Shown: piece after piece, positions 7,060 through 17,056 of the stretch
Layout of the letters: each line of letters begins with the position of its first letter
Position numbering within the stretch: position 1 is the first letter of the stretch
Source of the DNA: Rachicladosporium sp. CCFEE 5018
Taxonomy: Eukaryota > Ascomycota > Dothideomycetes > Cladosporiales > Cladosporiaceae
Direction: 5' to 3'
Assembly: GCA_002077045.2 (NCBI GenBank)
Contig: KZ111153.1
Coordinates: 129,138-180,701 of the forward strand
Length of the DNA: 51,564 nt
The notes under the pieces: model-generated
What the model was told of the DNA's origin: nothing
Database searches by the model: none
The model's input: only the letters and a program-made list of their open reading frames with translations
Program-made: the position numbers and the translations under genes

Positions 7060-9711
7060 TCAATCACTACTATCACTCTCATCCAACATCGCCTTCCTCC
7101 GTCTCGGCGTGCCTTCCCTGTCGCCTCTCCTTGGGGTGCCTTGAGCCTCTTCGAGTAGCATTTTCTGCGCCACGACATCGACGTCAGGCGTCGTGGGACC
7201 ACGGGGAATGAGACTCTCGACCTCGCCTTCTTCGTCATCAGCGTCGTCCTCATCCTCATCCTCATCCTCATCCTCATCCTCATCATCTTCGTCTTGATCG
7301 TCAGCTTCCTCGAGAAGGCTGGCAGTCATACCCTCTCCGTCCCGGTTGCGCTCAAAGGTGTTTAGTATCGTTTCATCAAGACTCACACGCGGGTCTGAGA
7401 GGTAAGAGTCCAGCATATCGTCGCCCATCTCGTCCTCACTCAGAACCGTGGATTCCGACAGGATACTCTCTTCCATGCCGCTCTTGCCCGTCTCCAGCCT
7501 CTCCAGATCCAAGCTCATGACACCTCTAGCCTCCGCCCCATCGCCTTCGCCCGCCGCGGTCTTAGCGACCTGTTCGTCATCGTCTTCGCCGTCTTCCGAG
7601 TCCGAGAAATCACCAATATCAAGAGGCCGATCGCGCCAATAGTTGAAGTCTGTGAAGTCTTCCTCGCCGCCTCGAACTAGTAGACGGAGGCCGACGGGAG
7701 GGAAGAAATGATCTACAGTCTCGCGCATAGTGGCATAGCCGGTTTTGTAGGTATTCAGACTGAGCAAATCGAGCGAGATCTCGGAGTTGGAATTTATCGT
7801 GAAGATGCGCGTAGAGGGGATGTTTACGGAGCGATAAGAAAGTGCGTCTGTGAGGCGGTTGCCAAATCCCGCGTAGAAGGGACTAGAGCGACGGATTGAT
7901 TGAGGGAGGTTCAGGGGTTGGGATAAGCCGACGGCAGCGGAGGAATGCAGCAGGTCGTTCGCGCCACCTTGACCTGCGAACAGCGCCATGATGTCGCGGA
8001 GACAGGCCATTTTGAAGATCTCTGGTTTTCGCAAATACACTTCTCTTCGCAGCGCGGCAATCGTGCGGTCTGGCGAGAGGATCACAGGGCCTTTCGGCAA
8101 CTTGAAGCCGTCTTGGTGCACGCCATCCAGATAGCCTCGTGTGCTGTCTGCTTGACCAACGGATCGAGAGGTAAGGTAGAGGAAATTGTAGCCGTTGCTG
8201 AAGATCTCTGTGTAAAGTTTGGCCACACCTTGGTGAGTCCAGTCTCTGCCGATGGATGTGAGGACGTGACCGAGGACGTCAGACTTGGTGATCGTGCCGT
8301 CTATGTCGGAGATCACGATAGGCATGTCGTGTTTCCAGTACCATAGTGTGGCTGTGCAGGTTGCGCGGTTGACGGAGAAGGACATGGCATTCGCGCCGGG
8401 TTTGAGGTCCATGGATTTGAGCTGCTCGGAGGTCAGGCGCAAGGTCTTGGCGTAGTTGCGGTTGGGGTCGCCTGCTGATGTGGAAGTTTGGGTAGGTGAT
8501 GGTGATTGTGAGGCCATGCTGCCGAAGCCGCTGTCGCTATCGCGGCGGTCATGCGCGTGGGAGGCGCTGAAGTCGCTGCGCGCATCATCGCTGTGGTAGC
8601 CGGGGTCTGAAAGGGCGTCTGTGGATGTGAAGCCGGCTTGGAGGGCGCCGAGACCCGAAGCAACTGCTTTCTGTGATGCAGCTTGCTTCGCCTCTTCGCT
8701 ACTGTAGATCCAGAGGTTGCCCTTTTCGTCAGCGCCAATCAACGCGCCGATATCGTAGGGTCCTTCGAGTTCTTGTGATAGCAGCTTTCGGGCGATGCCT
8801 TCAGCCTGCAATGCTTCGCTGGTGTCTGACTTGTAGCCAGTCATGTCAAGCATCAAGTCGCCCGAGTCAGTGATCTGAGTCGCAATGTTCGAGGTCCAGA
8901 GCTTTTTCGAGAGATTGACTGCTCGTGAGTAAGCCTCCTCCTTGGACCACGGAGGTGGACTTGTGGATCTGTCAGTCCGCGTTCGCACTGGTGAAGACGG
9001 CCTTGCAGTATGGGAAAGTGGGTGAAGCTGTCCGGCATTGTCCATGCTTCGCGCGATCGCGGTCTTGGCCATCGGAAGGTCACTGTCCGTCGCATTACGA
9101 TGTAGACCTGGCATCAATCGTTGTCTTGGCAGGCTCGCGAAGTCCTCCGCCAGACGCCGTTCGGGCTGTACATCAGGTGTGGTAGACTCTGGAGTCAAAC
9201 GGCCGCCTTCACTCCTTGCCCTGTGTGGACTCGTGGGTACAGGTATACCCTCTGACACACTCTTCGCATGATCTCTTGCCTTGTTCGGCGACGCATCTTT
9301 GCTCGATACACTCTTCGACGGTCCCTCCAAGTCAAACGGATCTGGCTCTTGCAGCAGTGGCGTATTAGGCACGCTAGGCCGCAGCTCAGGACTCTGCACC
9401 GGGCTGACGAGCGGACTTGTCTGCAATGCCTCGGGTATGCTCTCTGCAGTCTCGAACACGAAGAAGGCCTCTCCTCCCTCTCCCAGCTTCATGGGGAAGT
9501 CCTGCTTCGCGCCATTGGTCTTGAACTCGACCTTCTTCTCTAGTGGTCGCAACAGACTAAATTTGCCAAAGCGTATGTGGAAGGGCGAACATGCTAGTGA
9601 GCCATCCTCCTGCTCTACGACTATCACATCAATCGCGCCGCTGAGAGTCGCTGGGTTGATGCTGTTCCATGTCTTGCTAACGCTAGAGCCGATGCCACGC
9701 ACGTAGTTCAT
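7060..9711 (-). CDS. Lipin-type phosphatidate phosphatase Pah1/Smp2/Ned1 (copy A)
   Basis: Single exon, 883 aa. The start MNYVRGIGSSVSKTWNSINP opens the N-terminal lipin domain (about residues 1-105). A Ser/Pro-rich middle follows, then a conserved GALIGADEKGNLWIY segment. The catalytic LNS2 domain has the HAD motif DIDGT at residues 469-473. The enzyme is a Mg-dependent phosphatidate phosphatase making diacylglycerol for triacylglycerol and phospholipid synthesis, working at the ER/nuclear envelope and lipid droplets. The C-terminus is very acidic and ends DESDSSD. An Asp/Glu run is encoded by six CCTCAT units (7248-7283) against three in copy B, accounting for the 6-residue length difference. 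An in-frame extension to 9891 exists, but the conserved lipin N-terminus fixes the start at 9711. Confidence 0.96.
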   Translation of the reverse strand: MNYVRGIGSSVSKTWNSINPATLSGAIDVIVVEQEDGSLACSPFHIRFGKFSLLRPLEKKVEFKTNGAKQDFPMKLGEGGEAFFVFETAESIPEALQTSPLVSPVQSPELRPSVPNTPLLQEPDPFDLEGPSKSVSSKDASPNKARDHAKSVSEGIPVPTSPHRARSEGGRLTPESTTPDVQPERRLAEDFASLPRQRLMPGLHRNATDSDLPMAKTAIARSMDNAGQLHPLSHTARPSSPVRTRTDRSTSPPPWSKEEAYSRAVNLSKKLWTSNIATQITDSGDLMLDMTGYKSDTSEALQAEGIARKLLSQELEGPYDIGALIGADEKGNLWIYSSEEAKQAASQKAVASGLGALQAGFTSTDALSDPGYHSDDARSDFSASHAHDRRDSDSGFGSMASQSPSPTQTSTSAGDPNRNYAKTLRLTSEQLKSMDLKPGANAMSFSVNRATCTATLWYWKHDMPIVISDIDGTITKSDVLGHVLTSIGRDWTHQGVAKLYTEIFSNGYNFLYLTSRSVGQADSTRGYLDGVHQDGFKLPKGPVILSPDRTIAALRREVYLRKPEIFKMACLRDIMALFAGQGGANDLLHSSAAVGLSQPLNLPQSIRRSSPFYAGFGNRLTDALSYRSVNIPSTRIFTINSNSEISLDLLSLNTYKTGYATMRETVDHFFPPVGLRLLVRGGEEDFTDFNYWRDRPLDIGDFSDSEDGEDDDEQVAKTAAGEGDGAEARGVMSLDLERLETGKSGMEESILSESTVLSEDEMGDDMLDSYLSDPRVSLDETILNTFERNRDGEGMTASLLEEADDQDEDDEDEDEDEDEDEDDADDEEGEVESLIPRGPTTPDVDVVAQKMLLEEAQGTPRRGDREGTPRRRKAMLDESDSSD
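7248..7283 (-). repeat. Hexanucleotide repeat (CCTCAT)6 in the lipin coding region
   Basis: Six perfect CCTCAT units on the plus strand encode alternating Asp-Glu in the acidic tail of lipin. Copy B has three units at 36874-36891. Confidence 0.95.
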
Positions 9712-10102
9712 GCTGGCGATGTAATGAGTGTGGTGTACCAAGTCCCGCTTACGGGCGCAGTGAATTAGCCAACTCCCATATGTGTGAGTCTGTTCCCCCA
9801 GCGAAAGTGTCGCAACAGCAAATGTTCGTATGCTTGTTGCGGTAGTGTAGGGCCACCTGCAGCCGACCAGCCTCAACCGACCTCTCCCCACGCAAACTGT
9901 CGATCATGCACCGCGCTACTCCTGCACGCCCCACGTCCTCGGTTGTCGACTTCACTTAGCCCCGGCAGTCACGGCTGAGGCGCAAACACAAGGCCTGATT
10001 CAGATCTCTCGCTTCGTACTGTGCATGACTGGAGTACCTTAGTCTCCCCTCATATTCATCATCCACACTTCGTCGCATGCTTCCTCACCACAGCACATCG
10101 TG
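9712..10102. other. Divergent promoter region, lipin / FN3 protein
   Basis: 391 bp shared by two head-to-head genes. Copy B has several small indels here (386 bp) but the last 90 bp before the FN3 gene are well kept. No specific binding site is identified. Confidence 0.5.
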
Positions 10103-13100
10103 ATGGCCAAGGGCCAGGCGCCCATCACCGGCATCACTCACGCGGCAGCATCCTTCACATCGCTCATACCAGTATCAGCATCTGCCTCCGTGCCAGCTCT
10201 AGACGCAGTCTTACTAGGACATATCATTGAAGTCCTCGCTGCACCCTTAGCATTCTGGTTCAAGCCAGTGTGTGTTTGCGTAGCTCTGTTCTGGCTGTGC
10301 ATTCGCGCTTCCAATGTCCTGAACAAGCCGCTGGACGAGCTTGCTGCACTGCTCGGCTTCGATATCCCTCTCACTCCCACTATCGATCTCGCCGGCATTC
10401 GTGCAGATGGCGCCGTCATCCACTGGTCATTGTCGGAGAAGCAGAAGCATAAGAGCACGCTGAAGTATGAGGTTCATGTGAATGGGAATATCGTCGACAG
10501 CGTTTCGTTCCACGAATCTGCCGTCACCATCACTGGACTCCAGCCGGGGTCACCATATGTCGTCCGAGTGGCTCTCGTCAACAGTCTGGAGTTCAGCAGC
10601 AAAAGTCTGCCTATCCGCTTCCGGACGAAACCAGCCGCCAGCGGAGACTTTTACCGACCGGACCATGAAAGTCATGAGCAGGAACCGGATCTATCTTACC
10701 AGAATGCCACCCGAGTCACTCCCTTCCGCGGTCTCAAGCATATCTCACCGCCCTCCCCAGATCTCGTTGCGCCGCCTATGGCCCGTGAGAGTAGCACGGG
10801 CATTCCACATAAGAAGAGCGTTTCCGGCAGACGACCATCTCCTGCGTCACTTGGTATCGAAGGCAAACACGACCCGCAGCATGATGATAACGAACCTCCT
10901 GAAGGCGCCGAGAGCATACAGCAGCTTACAGAACGACTGGAGATCATCAGACATGAGATCGAAGAGACGGAGCGGCTGGCAAAAGAGGATGAAGAGGAGG
11001 AATCGCAATTGCGGGAGAGTCTGATCGAGGAGCGCGACTCGCTGAAGACCGACGCAGCCGATAAGGACAAAATCAGTCGGAATTTGAGGCGTGATCTGAA
11101 CCTTCTCGAGAGACAGAACACTGCCGCCCAGAACGAGCGTAACAAACATGAGACTTCTCTGCGCACTCGGCAGCACGAGCGCCAGAAAGGCCGGGAGGAT
11201 GTCGTGCGGTGGCAGAAGGAGGCTGTCCAGTTGAGGGCCGAGGCCGACGCGCTTGACAAGGAGAGGACCAAGACGGTCAGTGATGCGGCAGCAGAGCTCG
11301 AGTGCCTTCAGCCCAAGCTCGTTGAAAGAGCCGCATCCTGCAAGACACTCGATGACGGTATCCGTGAGCTGAATGCAGAGATCAAGAAGATCGAACGCGC
11401 GACGAAGAATGAGTCGCCGAGTCATGATCGGGACGATTCGAATCTCGCTCGACAGCACGCATATGAGGCAGACGAAGATCGCATGTGGCAAGAGACTAGG
11501 GGCCAGCTACATGCCGAGTATGCTCGCATGACGCAGATAGTAGACAGCGCACGTGCACAAGCCATGGCTTGGTCGCAATACGTCGAGCATCTTCGTGCTG
11601 ATAGACGTCACCAGGAAGCTGCTAGCGCGATGGTCACCAAAGAGTACCCTACGCCGCCGGCGTCTGGAGCGATACCTCACAGAACGGACAGCCAAAGGAG
11701 CCACGGTCTGGGCGCTCACGCCAATAGCAACGGCAGCCCGAGAATCTCGCACTTCCCACCAGCGGTCGCAGGTGCATCCTACACGGCTTCGGCCTTTGGC
11801 CCTGGCTTTCAATCCAGACCGACTCCATACATTAATCTCACGAATGGGATGACTATCAACGACAATCCTACCGGAGGACTTCAAGTACCTGCAGATGAGC
11901 TGGAAAGACTGACTGGAGGCGCGCCGATGAGTCCTGGAACAGGTGCTCTGTTACCTGCCGATCTACTCAGCGGAGACGACGACCGCCCAACGCATTCTCT
12001 AACGAGCATACCAGGTCTTGGCATGACGCCTGGCCAGTCAAACATCCTCCCTGGTCTTGGACAGCCTCTCGCACATACCGAATACCAAGGTCCTGGTCCA
12101 GCATCTCCATCGTCCATACATAGTCGGCCTGCGAGCGCGTTCGCTTCGCCTCGCGGCTCTTCGAACAACCTACATCTCAGCTCGCCCGATCACTTGAACG
12201 ACATTGACACCCGCTCAATCCACTCCACTCGCTCTGGCCGCGCCTTCTCCGGCCTGTCAGGTAATACAACAGCCAGTAGATTCAGCAATGTCTTCGGCAA
12301 GTCGCGTGGTAAGAACGCGAGTATGGATGATGCTGCAAGTGGTCTGCCCAGCTTGGGCAAGGTACAGTCTCAATCTATGCCCCGTCATGATCAGTATCTC
12401 GCAGGGATTGACTCCGCAGCTAGGAAGCGCAATAGCTCAATCTCTGGTGCAGTGTTCGGCGGCGCACTGAGCCACCTTTCCGGGGAAGGTCACACCGTTG
12501 GGCTGATGGATGGTTCGACTGCAGAGCCGGGAGGTGCGAGCAGGCGGCGGCAATTCAATCTGAACCCGTTCAGCAAGGACAAGATCATTGATGGCTGGCC
12601 GAGTAGTTTTGCATTTGGTCGACGGCCTGCTTCTCCACGACCAGGCTCGACGCACTCAACAGAGTTACCTCGACCTAGCTTTGACAGCAGTCGCTGGGGC
12701 GTAGACACTTGGCCCACAAATGACGCTGCTCGCAGCAGTCCACTCTCATTCGGTGCATGGAACAGCACAACAGGCGGTGCACCGTCACGACTATTCGGGA
12801 GTCGTCACCCTTCGCGAAGACCAAGCGTACAACATGGCGCCTCCGGCCCACCGGAAGATATCATGGAAGACGAGGACAGCGACGCGCTAGACCCAGACGA
12901 AGAATCACACCTCGCTCCCATCGGCACGAAGCGTTCTCCCGCCAAGAGCAAGGCTGAAGTCCCAGCACCCAAGCTCAATCCTAACGCAAAGGACTTCCGC
13001 TCTTTCCTCTCCTCTATGAAGCTGGGCGGGAAGGATAAGGCCAAGCCTTCCGCGCCAGATTCTGACGCTTCATCAGCCAAGCTCGACACAACACTTACAA

Positions 13101-13624
13101 ATACGGAAGACGACGGCAACTCCCCACCCACCAGCCGCAAATCCCGCGACACTCGCAGCTTGACAACCACGGAGTCTTCCTTCGCTGACACCCACTCCGC
13201 CCGCGAGTCATCCGACCTCGCCCGCACGCCCTCCTACACAGACGCATCGATCACGAATTCCAGCCCCGTCATCGGTGCCGGAGGTAGCGTCGGGAAAGAA
13301 TCTTTCATGGCGAAACTCACTCGCAAATCGTCATCCGGCGGTAAGTTTTCTCTGCCGACTTTCAAGCGCGACAAGTCTCGCTTGGGTGACAACGGGATGA
13401 CTACACCTACTGGTACTGGCTCTCCGAGGTTGGGCTGGGGCATGGAGGAGACTGACGCTGAGAGCGAGGGGCTGGGAGCTAGTGTGAGTAGTTTGAGGGA
13501 TGGACGGAGTAGTATTAGTGGACGGTGGAGTACTGTGTTGAAGTTGGGGAAGAAGGAGAAGGGAAAGGTTGAGAGTGGGGCGGGGGAGGAGAGCGAGGAG
13601 GGGAGTGTAGGGGGTGAGAGATAG
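10103..13624 (+). CDS. FN3-domain, coiled-coil membrane protein (copy A)
   Basis: Single exon, 1173 aa. A hydrophobic segment at about residues 46-67 (around FWFKPVCVCVALFWLCI) predicts one membrane anchor. A fibronectin type III domain follows at about 92-178 (VIHWSL, YEVHVNG, VTITGLQPGSPYVVRV). Next is a long acidic/basic coiled coil at about 265-460, then a long Ser/Pro/Gly-rich disordered half ending in a basic, Ser-rich tail. It matches the architecture of uncharacterised FN3 proteins of filamentous fungi; function unknown. A cytoplasm-facing scaffold is inference. The start MAKGQAPITG is chosen because upstream sequence is not open in this copy (TAG after GVP), whereas copy B is open 26 codons further. 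Identical length in both copies, with about 1-2% residue differences. Confidence 0.85.
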   Translation: MAKGQAPITGITHAAASFTSLIPVSASASVPALDAVLLGHIIEVLAAPLAFWFKPVCVCVALFWLCIRASNVLNKPLDELAALLGFDIPLTPTIDLAGIRADGAVIHWSLSEKQKHKSTLKYEVHVNGNIVDSVSFHESAVTITGLQPGSPYVVRVALVNSLEFSSKSLPIRFRTKPAASGDFYRPDHESHEQEPDLSYQNATRVTPFRGLKHISPPSPDLVAPPMARESSTGIPHKKSVSGRRPSPASLGIEGKHDPQHDDNEPPEGAESIQQLTERLEIIRHEIEETERLAKEDEEEESQLRESLIEERDSLKTDAADKDKISRNLRRDLNLLERQNTAAQNERNKHETSLRTRQHERQKGREDVVRWQKEAVQLRAEADALDKERTKTVSDAAAELECLQPKLVERAASCKTLDDGIRELNAEIKKIERATKNESPSHDRDDSNLARQHAYEADEDRMWQETRGQLHAEYARMTQIVDSARAQAMAWSQYVEHLRADRRHQEAASAMVTKEYPTPPASGAIPHRTDSQRSHGLGAHANSNGSPRISHFPPAVAGASYTASAFGPGFQSRPTPYINLTNGMTINDNPTGGLQVPADELERLTGGAPMSPGTGALLPADLLSGDDDRPTHSLTSIPGLGMTPGQSNILPGLGQPLAHTEYQGPGPASPSSIHSRPASAFASPRGSSNNLHLSSPDHLNDIDTRSIHSTRSGRAFSGLSGNTTASRFSNVFGKSRGKNASMDDAASGLPSLGKVQSQSMPRHDQYLAGIDSAARKRNSSISGAVFGGALSHLSGEGHTVGLMDGSTAEPGGASRRRQFNLNPFSKDKIIDGWPSSFAFGRRPASPRPGSTHSTELPRPSFDSSRWGVDTWPTNDAARSSPLSFGAWNSTTGGAPSRLFGSRHPSRRPSVQHGASGPPEDIMEDEDSDALDPDEESHLAPIGTKRSPAKSKAEVPAPKLNPNAKDFRSFLSSMKLGGKDKAKPSAPDSDASSAKLDTTLTNTEDDGNSPPTSRKSRDTRSLTTTESSFADTHSARESSDLARTPSYTDASITNSSPVIGAGGSVGKESFMAKLTRKSSSGGKFSLPTFKRDKSRLGDNGMTTPTGTGSPRLGWGMEETDAESEGLGASVSSLRDGRSSISGRWSTVLKLGKKEKGKVESGAGEESEEGSVGGER

Positions 13625-13835
13625 CATGCCTTACCCTCGCTGACCGAGCAGTACCGGGCTTCGGTTTTCAGAGAAGTTGAATAATTGTTCGTCTCGTCAT
13701 TCTGCCTTTCGATACCTGAACACCTTTGATACACCTGACTCGTGCCCTGAACTTTACCGCGGTGATGTCTAAACGTCACTTCCTCCGGTATCTTAAGATT
13801 CGGGTCCTGTCGACATTCTTGTGCCTCCTACATCA
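13625..13835. other. Short intergenic, FN3 gene to CMC1
   Basis: 211 bp containing the 3' end of the FN3 gene and the CMC1 5' region. The genes are in tandem on the plus strand. No terminator or promoter motif is recognised. Confidence 0.3.
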
Positions 13836-14436
13836 ATGGCCGCCATGGCCTCGACATCTTCTTCCGTCGTCCCGCCGCCGGTGACTGCGACGTCGACGCC
13901 GCTGCCTTCGAGAAACCCACTCCCGCTCTCCACCAGCCAGGAAGGACAAGTCCGCGAGCTGTACTATAAGCGTGTCCGAACCAAGTGCGCGGACGAGGTG
14001 AGAGGTACGTCTTATCCTCGATATTCAAAGTCTCTATACTGCTTTCTCCTCCAGCTGCGGGCCCGGACCCAGACCCCATCTACCACATCCCCTCCCTTCC
14101 CACGATACTCTCAGCTGCCCAATGCACACTGCGCAATCCTGACTCTGCCCTGTAGACTTTGCATCCTGCGCCACGCACCGCACCTTCAGCGCCACTTTCG
14201 CGTGTCGCTCCCAACGCCACGCGATGAACAAGTGCATGAACCTCTATGCTACGCGAGAGGAGCAGGATGCGGCTAGGGAGGAGTGGTTCAGTAGCATGGA
14301 TAAGAGGAGGGAGGAAAGGGAGGAGAAGGAACGGAAGAGGGTTAGGGATGAGGTGTTTTGGAAGGATTGGTGGGATAAGGATAAGAAGACGAAGGAGTTG
14401 GGGGATGTGCCGGGGGCGGCGGAGAGTAAGAAGTGA
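13836..14436 (+). CDS. Cmc1-family twin CX9C mitochondrial protein (copy A)
   Basis: Two exons, 13836-14004 and 14156-14436, 149 aa. The 151-nt intron (GTACGT...CTGTAG) splits a GAC codon. Splicing creates an exact twin CX9C pair: Cys51-x9-Cys61 (CADEVRDFASC) and Cys73-x9-Cys83 (CRSQRHAMNKC). This is the CHCH fold oxidised by Mia40 in the intermembrane space. Cmc1 is a copper-binding assembly factor for cytochrome c oxidase. The charged tail after the CHCH fold (DEVFWKDWWDKDKK) is typical of the fungal branch. The N-terminus is Ser/Pro-rich and low-complexity. Reading through the intron would lose the first CX9C, so the spliced model is favoured. Confidence 0.9.
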
Positions 14437-14780
14437 GGCGAAGGTGGTGGTCACTTGGGTAGTCGATGATGGCGCGATGGGACGAGAGAAGGAGCACACT
14501 GATGAAATTGAATGCTGGGCCTCTGAGTCGGGGGAGCAAGAGCGCGATCATGGCGTCCACACGAAACGACGATCGCCAAGTGCATGGGCAATCTCCCGAG
14601 ATTTTCCCCCGTGGACGTTAAGGGTGCACTCTTGGAGCTTTCAAACTTCCGGTCTCATTAGAAGAAGGCTCCAGAGGGACACTACAGCAACGAGATCTTA
14701 ACGGGCTTTTCACTGCCACTTTCCGACACTATGCTCCGAGATTGCGCATGCAGCGAGATCTCGACCTCCTCAGGCTCCAT
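14437..14780. other. Intergenic, convergent 3' ends (CMC1 and reductase)
   Basis: About 344 bp between two convergent genes. No gene is seen. The last 85 bp (from 14696) belong to the stretch repeated across the N gap. Confidence 0.4.
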
Positions 14781-15157
14781 CTACTGGATCAGCACGGGCC
14801 CGGCATTTTGCTTGATCGTCTCCTCAAGAGCGGTCCACCCATGACCGTAATGCTTTTTCAGCAATGCCTCCGCCTCGCCATTCGGAACCTCACTCAAATC
14901 CTCGCCCATATCGCGATCTCCAACCAACTTCTTGCCTGGCTCAAGCTTGCGCAGAATCGCAAGGACATCGTTCCAGGTGAACGGCGCTGCGAACGCGAAG
15001 AGCCTCTTCCCCGCCGCCTCAGAATCCAGCAACGCAGCAACGTGCAATTTCGCATCATCATCGACATTGATGAACCACTGCGGCGGGAACTGCAACGGAT
15101 CGTCTTTCCCTTCAGCCAGCGCCATAACCCAATCTCCGGTGCTGTTGCCGCCCTCCT
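14781..15157 (-). pseudogene. Phantom 3' piece of the reductase gene (assembly duplicate)
   Basis: Encodes the C-terminal 125 or so residues of the reductase at 15343-16338, identical base for base. 14696-15157 equals 15258-15719 over 462 bp. It ends at the N run, so it is the end of one contig overlapping the start of the next. It is not a biological gene fragment and should be removed when the contigs are merged. Confidence 0.9.
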
Positions 15158-15257
15158 NNNNNNNNNNNNNNNNNNNNNNNNNNNNNNNNNNNNNNNNNNN
15201 NNNNNNNNNNNNNNNNNNNNNNNNNNNNNNNNNNNNNNNNNNNNNNNNNNNNNNNNN
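15158..15257. other. Assembly gap of 100 N (spurious)
   Basis: Exactly 100 N, a scaffolder's default size. The flanks overlap by 462 identical bases, so no sequence is missing; the join should collapse 562 bp. Confidence 0.95.
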
Positions 15258-15342
15258 TCTTAACGGGCTTTTCACTGCCACTTTCCGACACTATGCTCCG
15301 AGATTGCGCATGCAGCGAGATCTCGACCTCCTCAGGCTCCAT

Positions 15343-16338
15343 CTACTGGATCAGCACGGGCCCGGCATTTTGCTTGATCGTCTCCTCAAGAGCGGTCCAC
15401 CCATGACCGTAATGCTTTTTCAGCAATGCCTCCGCCTCGCCATTCGGAACCTCACTCAAATCCTCGCCCATATCGCGATCTCCAACCAACTTCTTGCCTG
15501 GCTCAAGCTTGCGCAGAATCGCAAGGACATCGTTCCAGGTGAACGGCGCTGCGAACGCGAAGAGCCTCTTCCCCGCCGCCTCAGAATCCAGCAACGCAGC
15601 AACGTGCAATTTCGCATCATCATCGACATTGATGAACCACTGCGGCGGGAACTGCAACGGATCGTCTTTCCCTTCAGCCAGCGCCATAACCCAATCTCCG
15701 GTGCTGTTGCCGCCCTCCTTGAATCGAGTCCCGAAATTGGCATTCGGCAGCACGGTGGCGACTTGGAAGTGCGGCTTTTCCTTCGCGATCGCCTTCCACA
15801 ACTCCCTCTCCGCCTGCGTCTTACTCGCAGCGTAGACCGTGAAGCCATCAACGCCAGGCTTGTAAGCAGCCTCAAGCGCTGCGTCATTCCAGGTGTCGAC
15901 CTTAACTTTGATCGTCTCATTCGGCTGCGGCAGCAAAGCAGCCGTCGAGCTGGACGTCACGACCAGACTCTTCACGCCTGGCTCCTGCATCGCAGCGCTC
16001 AGAATATTCAGCGCGCCGCTCACGCTGGGTGGGATCACCTCCTCTGGGTCTGTGCTGAATGTCAAGACGGAAGATAGATGGACTATCCCGGAGACGCCTT
16101 TAACTGCCTCGTCGTAGGCATTCGTGGCGACCATATCGGGGATTTCGGCAACAGTGATGGAGTCCGCGCCGTATTTGGAGGTGAAGTAATCGATGAGATC
16201 TTGAGCCTTGGCTTTGGAACGGGAGGTGCCACGCACACGGTAGCCGGCTTCCAGCAGCTGGGCGGCGACGTGGGAACCAATGTATCCTGAGACGCCTGTG
16301 ACGAGCACAGTGCTACCTTTCGGGATAGTAGTAGTCAT
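15343..16338 (-). CDS. NAD(P)-dependent epimerase/reductase, dihydroflavonol-reductase-like (copy A)
   Basis: Single exon, 331 aa, starting MTTTIPKGSTVLVTG. It is an extended short-chain dehydrogenase: the cofactor glycine motif GVSGYIG is at residues 15-21, and the active-site YAASK (Tyr169, Lys173) lies about 40 residues after a Ser cluster (VVTSSSTAAL). This branch includes yeast Gre2-like aldehyde/ketone reductases and plant dihydroflavonol reductases; likely an NADPH-dependent carbonyl reductase, substrate unknown. An upstream in-frame ATG at 16443 exists, but the Rossmann start fits 16338. A TATATA-like stretch lies about 65 bp upstream. Four residues differ from copy B. The 5' 150 bp lie in the identity tract, the rest in diverged sequence. 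Confidence 0.88.
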   Translation of the reverse strand: MTTTIPKGSTVLVTGVSGYIGSHVAAQLLEAGYRVRGTSRSKAKAQDLIDYFTSKYGADSITVAEIPDMVATNAYDEAVKGVSGIVHLSSVLTFSTDPEEVIPPSVSGALNILSAAMQEPGVKSLVVTSSSTAALLPQPNETIKVKVDTWNDAALEAAYKPGVDGFTVYAASKTQAERELWKAIAKEKPHFQVATVLPNANFGTRFKEGGNSTGDWVMALAEGKDDPLQFPPQWFINVDDDAKLHVAALLDSEAAGKRLFAFAAPFTWNDVLAILRKLEPGKKLVGDRDMGEDLSEVPNGEAEALLKKHYGHGWTALEETIKQNAGPVLIQ

Positions 16339-17056
16339 TGTGGCGGAATGAGACGGTTGAGTATACAAGGGGTGATCTGCGAAGATGGGTTTGGAATCTA
16401 TGTATATAACAAAGAGTAATATGGTGGTTGTAGCGCGAATCACTAGTGAGCTTGAGCGTGCGAAAGTTGCTGCACCGCGTAGGTTCCACTATGACATGTT
16501 TATACTCCATAGGACTGCACCGGATGATGCAATCGTCCATGACCACTGCTTCGTGGATATTGCGCAACACTCTCTCAATTGCTTGCTAAGAGCATTGGCT
16601 CCGGGCATGTAAGCGGCTACATTGCGGCTGCTTCTACGGTATGTGATGGACCAAAGTGGTAGTTGCATCTTTGCCAAGCGTATGGGGACATAAATTGCAA
16701 GGAACTACTGACCTCCGTATACACATTCATGCTCGGGGAATGCACGTCTAAACCATCATCTTCATCGATGACCTTGAAGAGGCTTCAAGCACCGCAGATC
16801 TACCTCAACCGTATGCCGCCGACGTTCTCTGTTCTTGCTTCCAAGGTCTCTAGGCACCAGTGCCAATCAGAAGCACGATCACTCCCTTGTAGACAGGCAG
16901 CTACACCGGTAAGCAGCAGCTTGCGCTGCATATAGGGACTCGGTGCAGTGGGCCAAGCTCTCATATCTCTTCCGTACTCTGTTTTCCCCCAGTCCCTCGC
17001 CACCTGCTTTGATTCACCAAACTTTGACCTTATTATCACGAGCAACATATTACAAG
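16339..17056. other. Intergenic, divergent promoter region
   Basis: 718 bp between the divergently transcribed reductase (minus) and the 202-aa gene (plus). A TATGTATATAAC element at about 16398-16410 is suitably placed for the reductase. Short open frames here lack recognisable features. The region is identical in copy B. Confidence 0.45.

Noticed and set aside
10696..11491. Long minus-strand frames opposite the FN3 gene coiled coil
   Set aside because: Leu/Ser/Arg-rich antisense shadows of Glu/Arg/Lys-rich coding sequence.
14932..16077. Plus-strand 381-codon open frame opposite the reductase (also 44188-45333)
   Set aside because: It is the antisense of the reductase, has no recognisable domain, and in copy A runs through the N gap. 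The minus-strand frame has clear Rossmann and YxxxK motifs.
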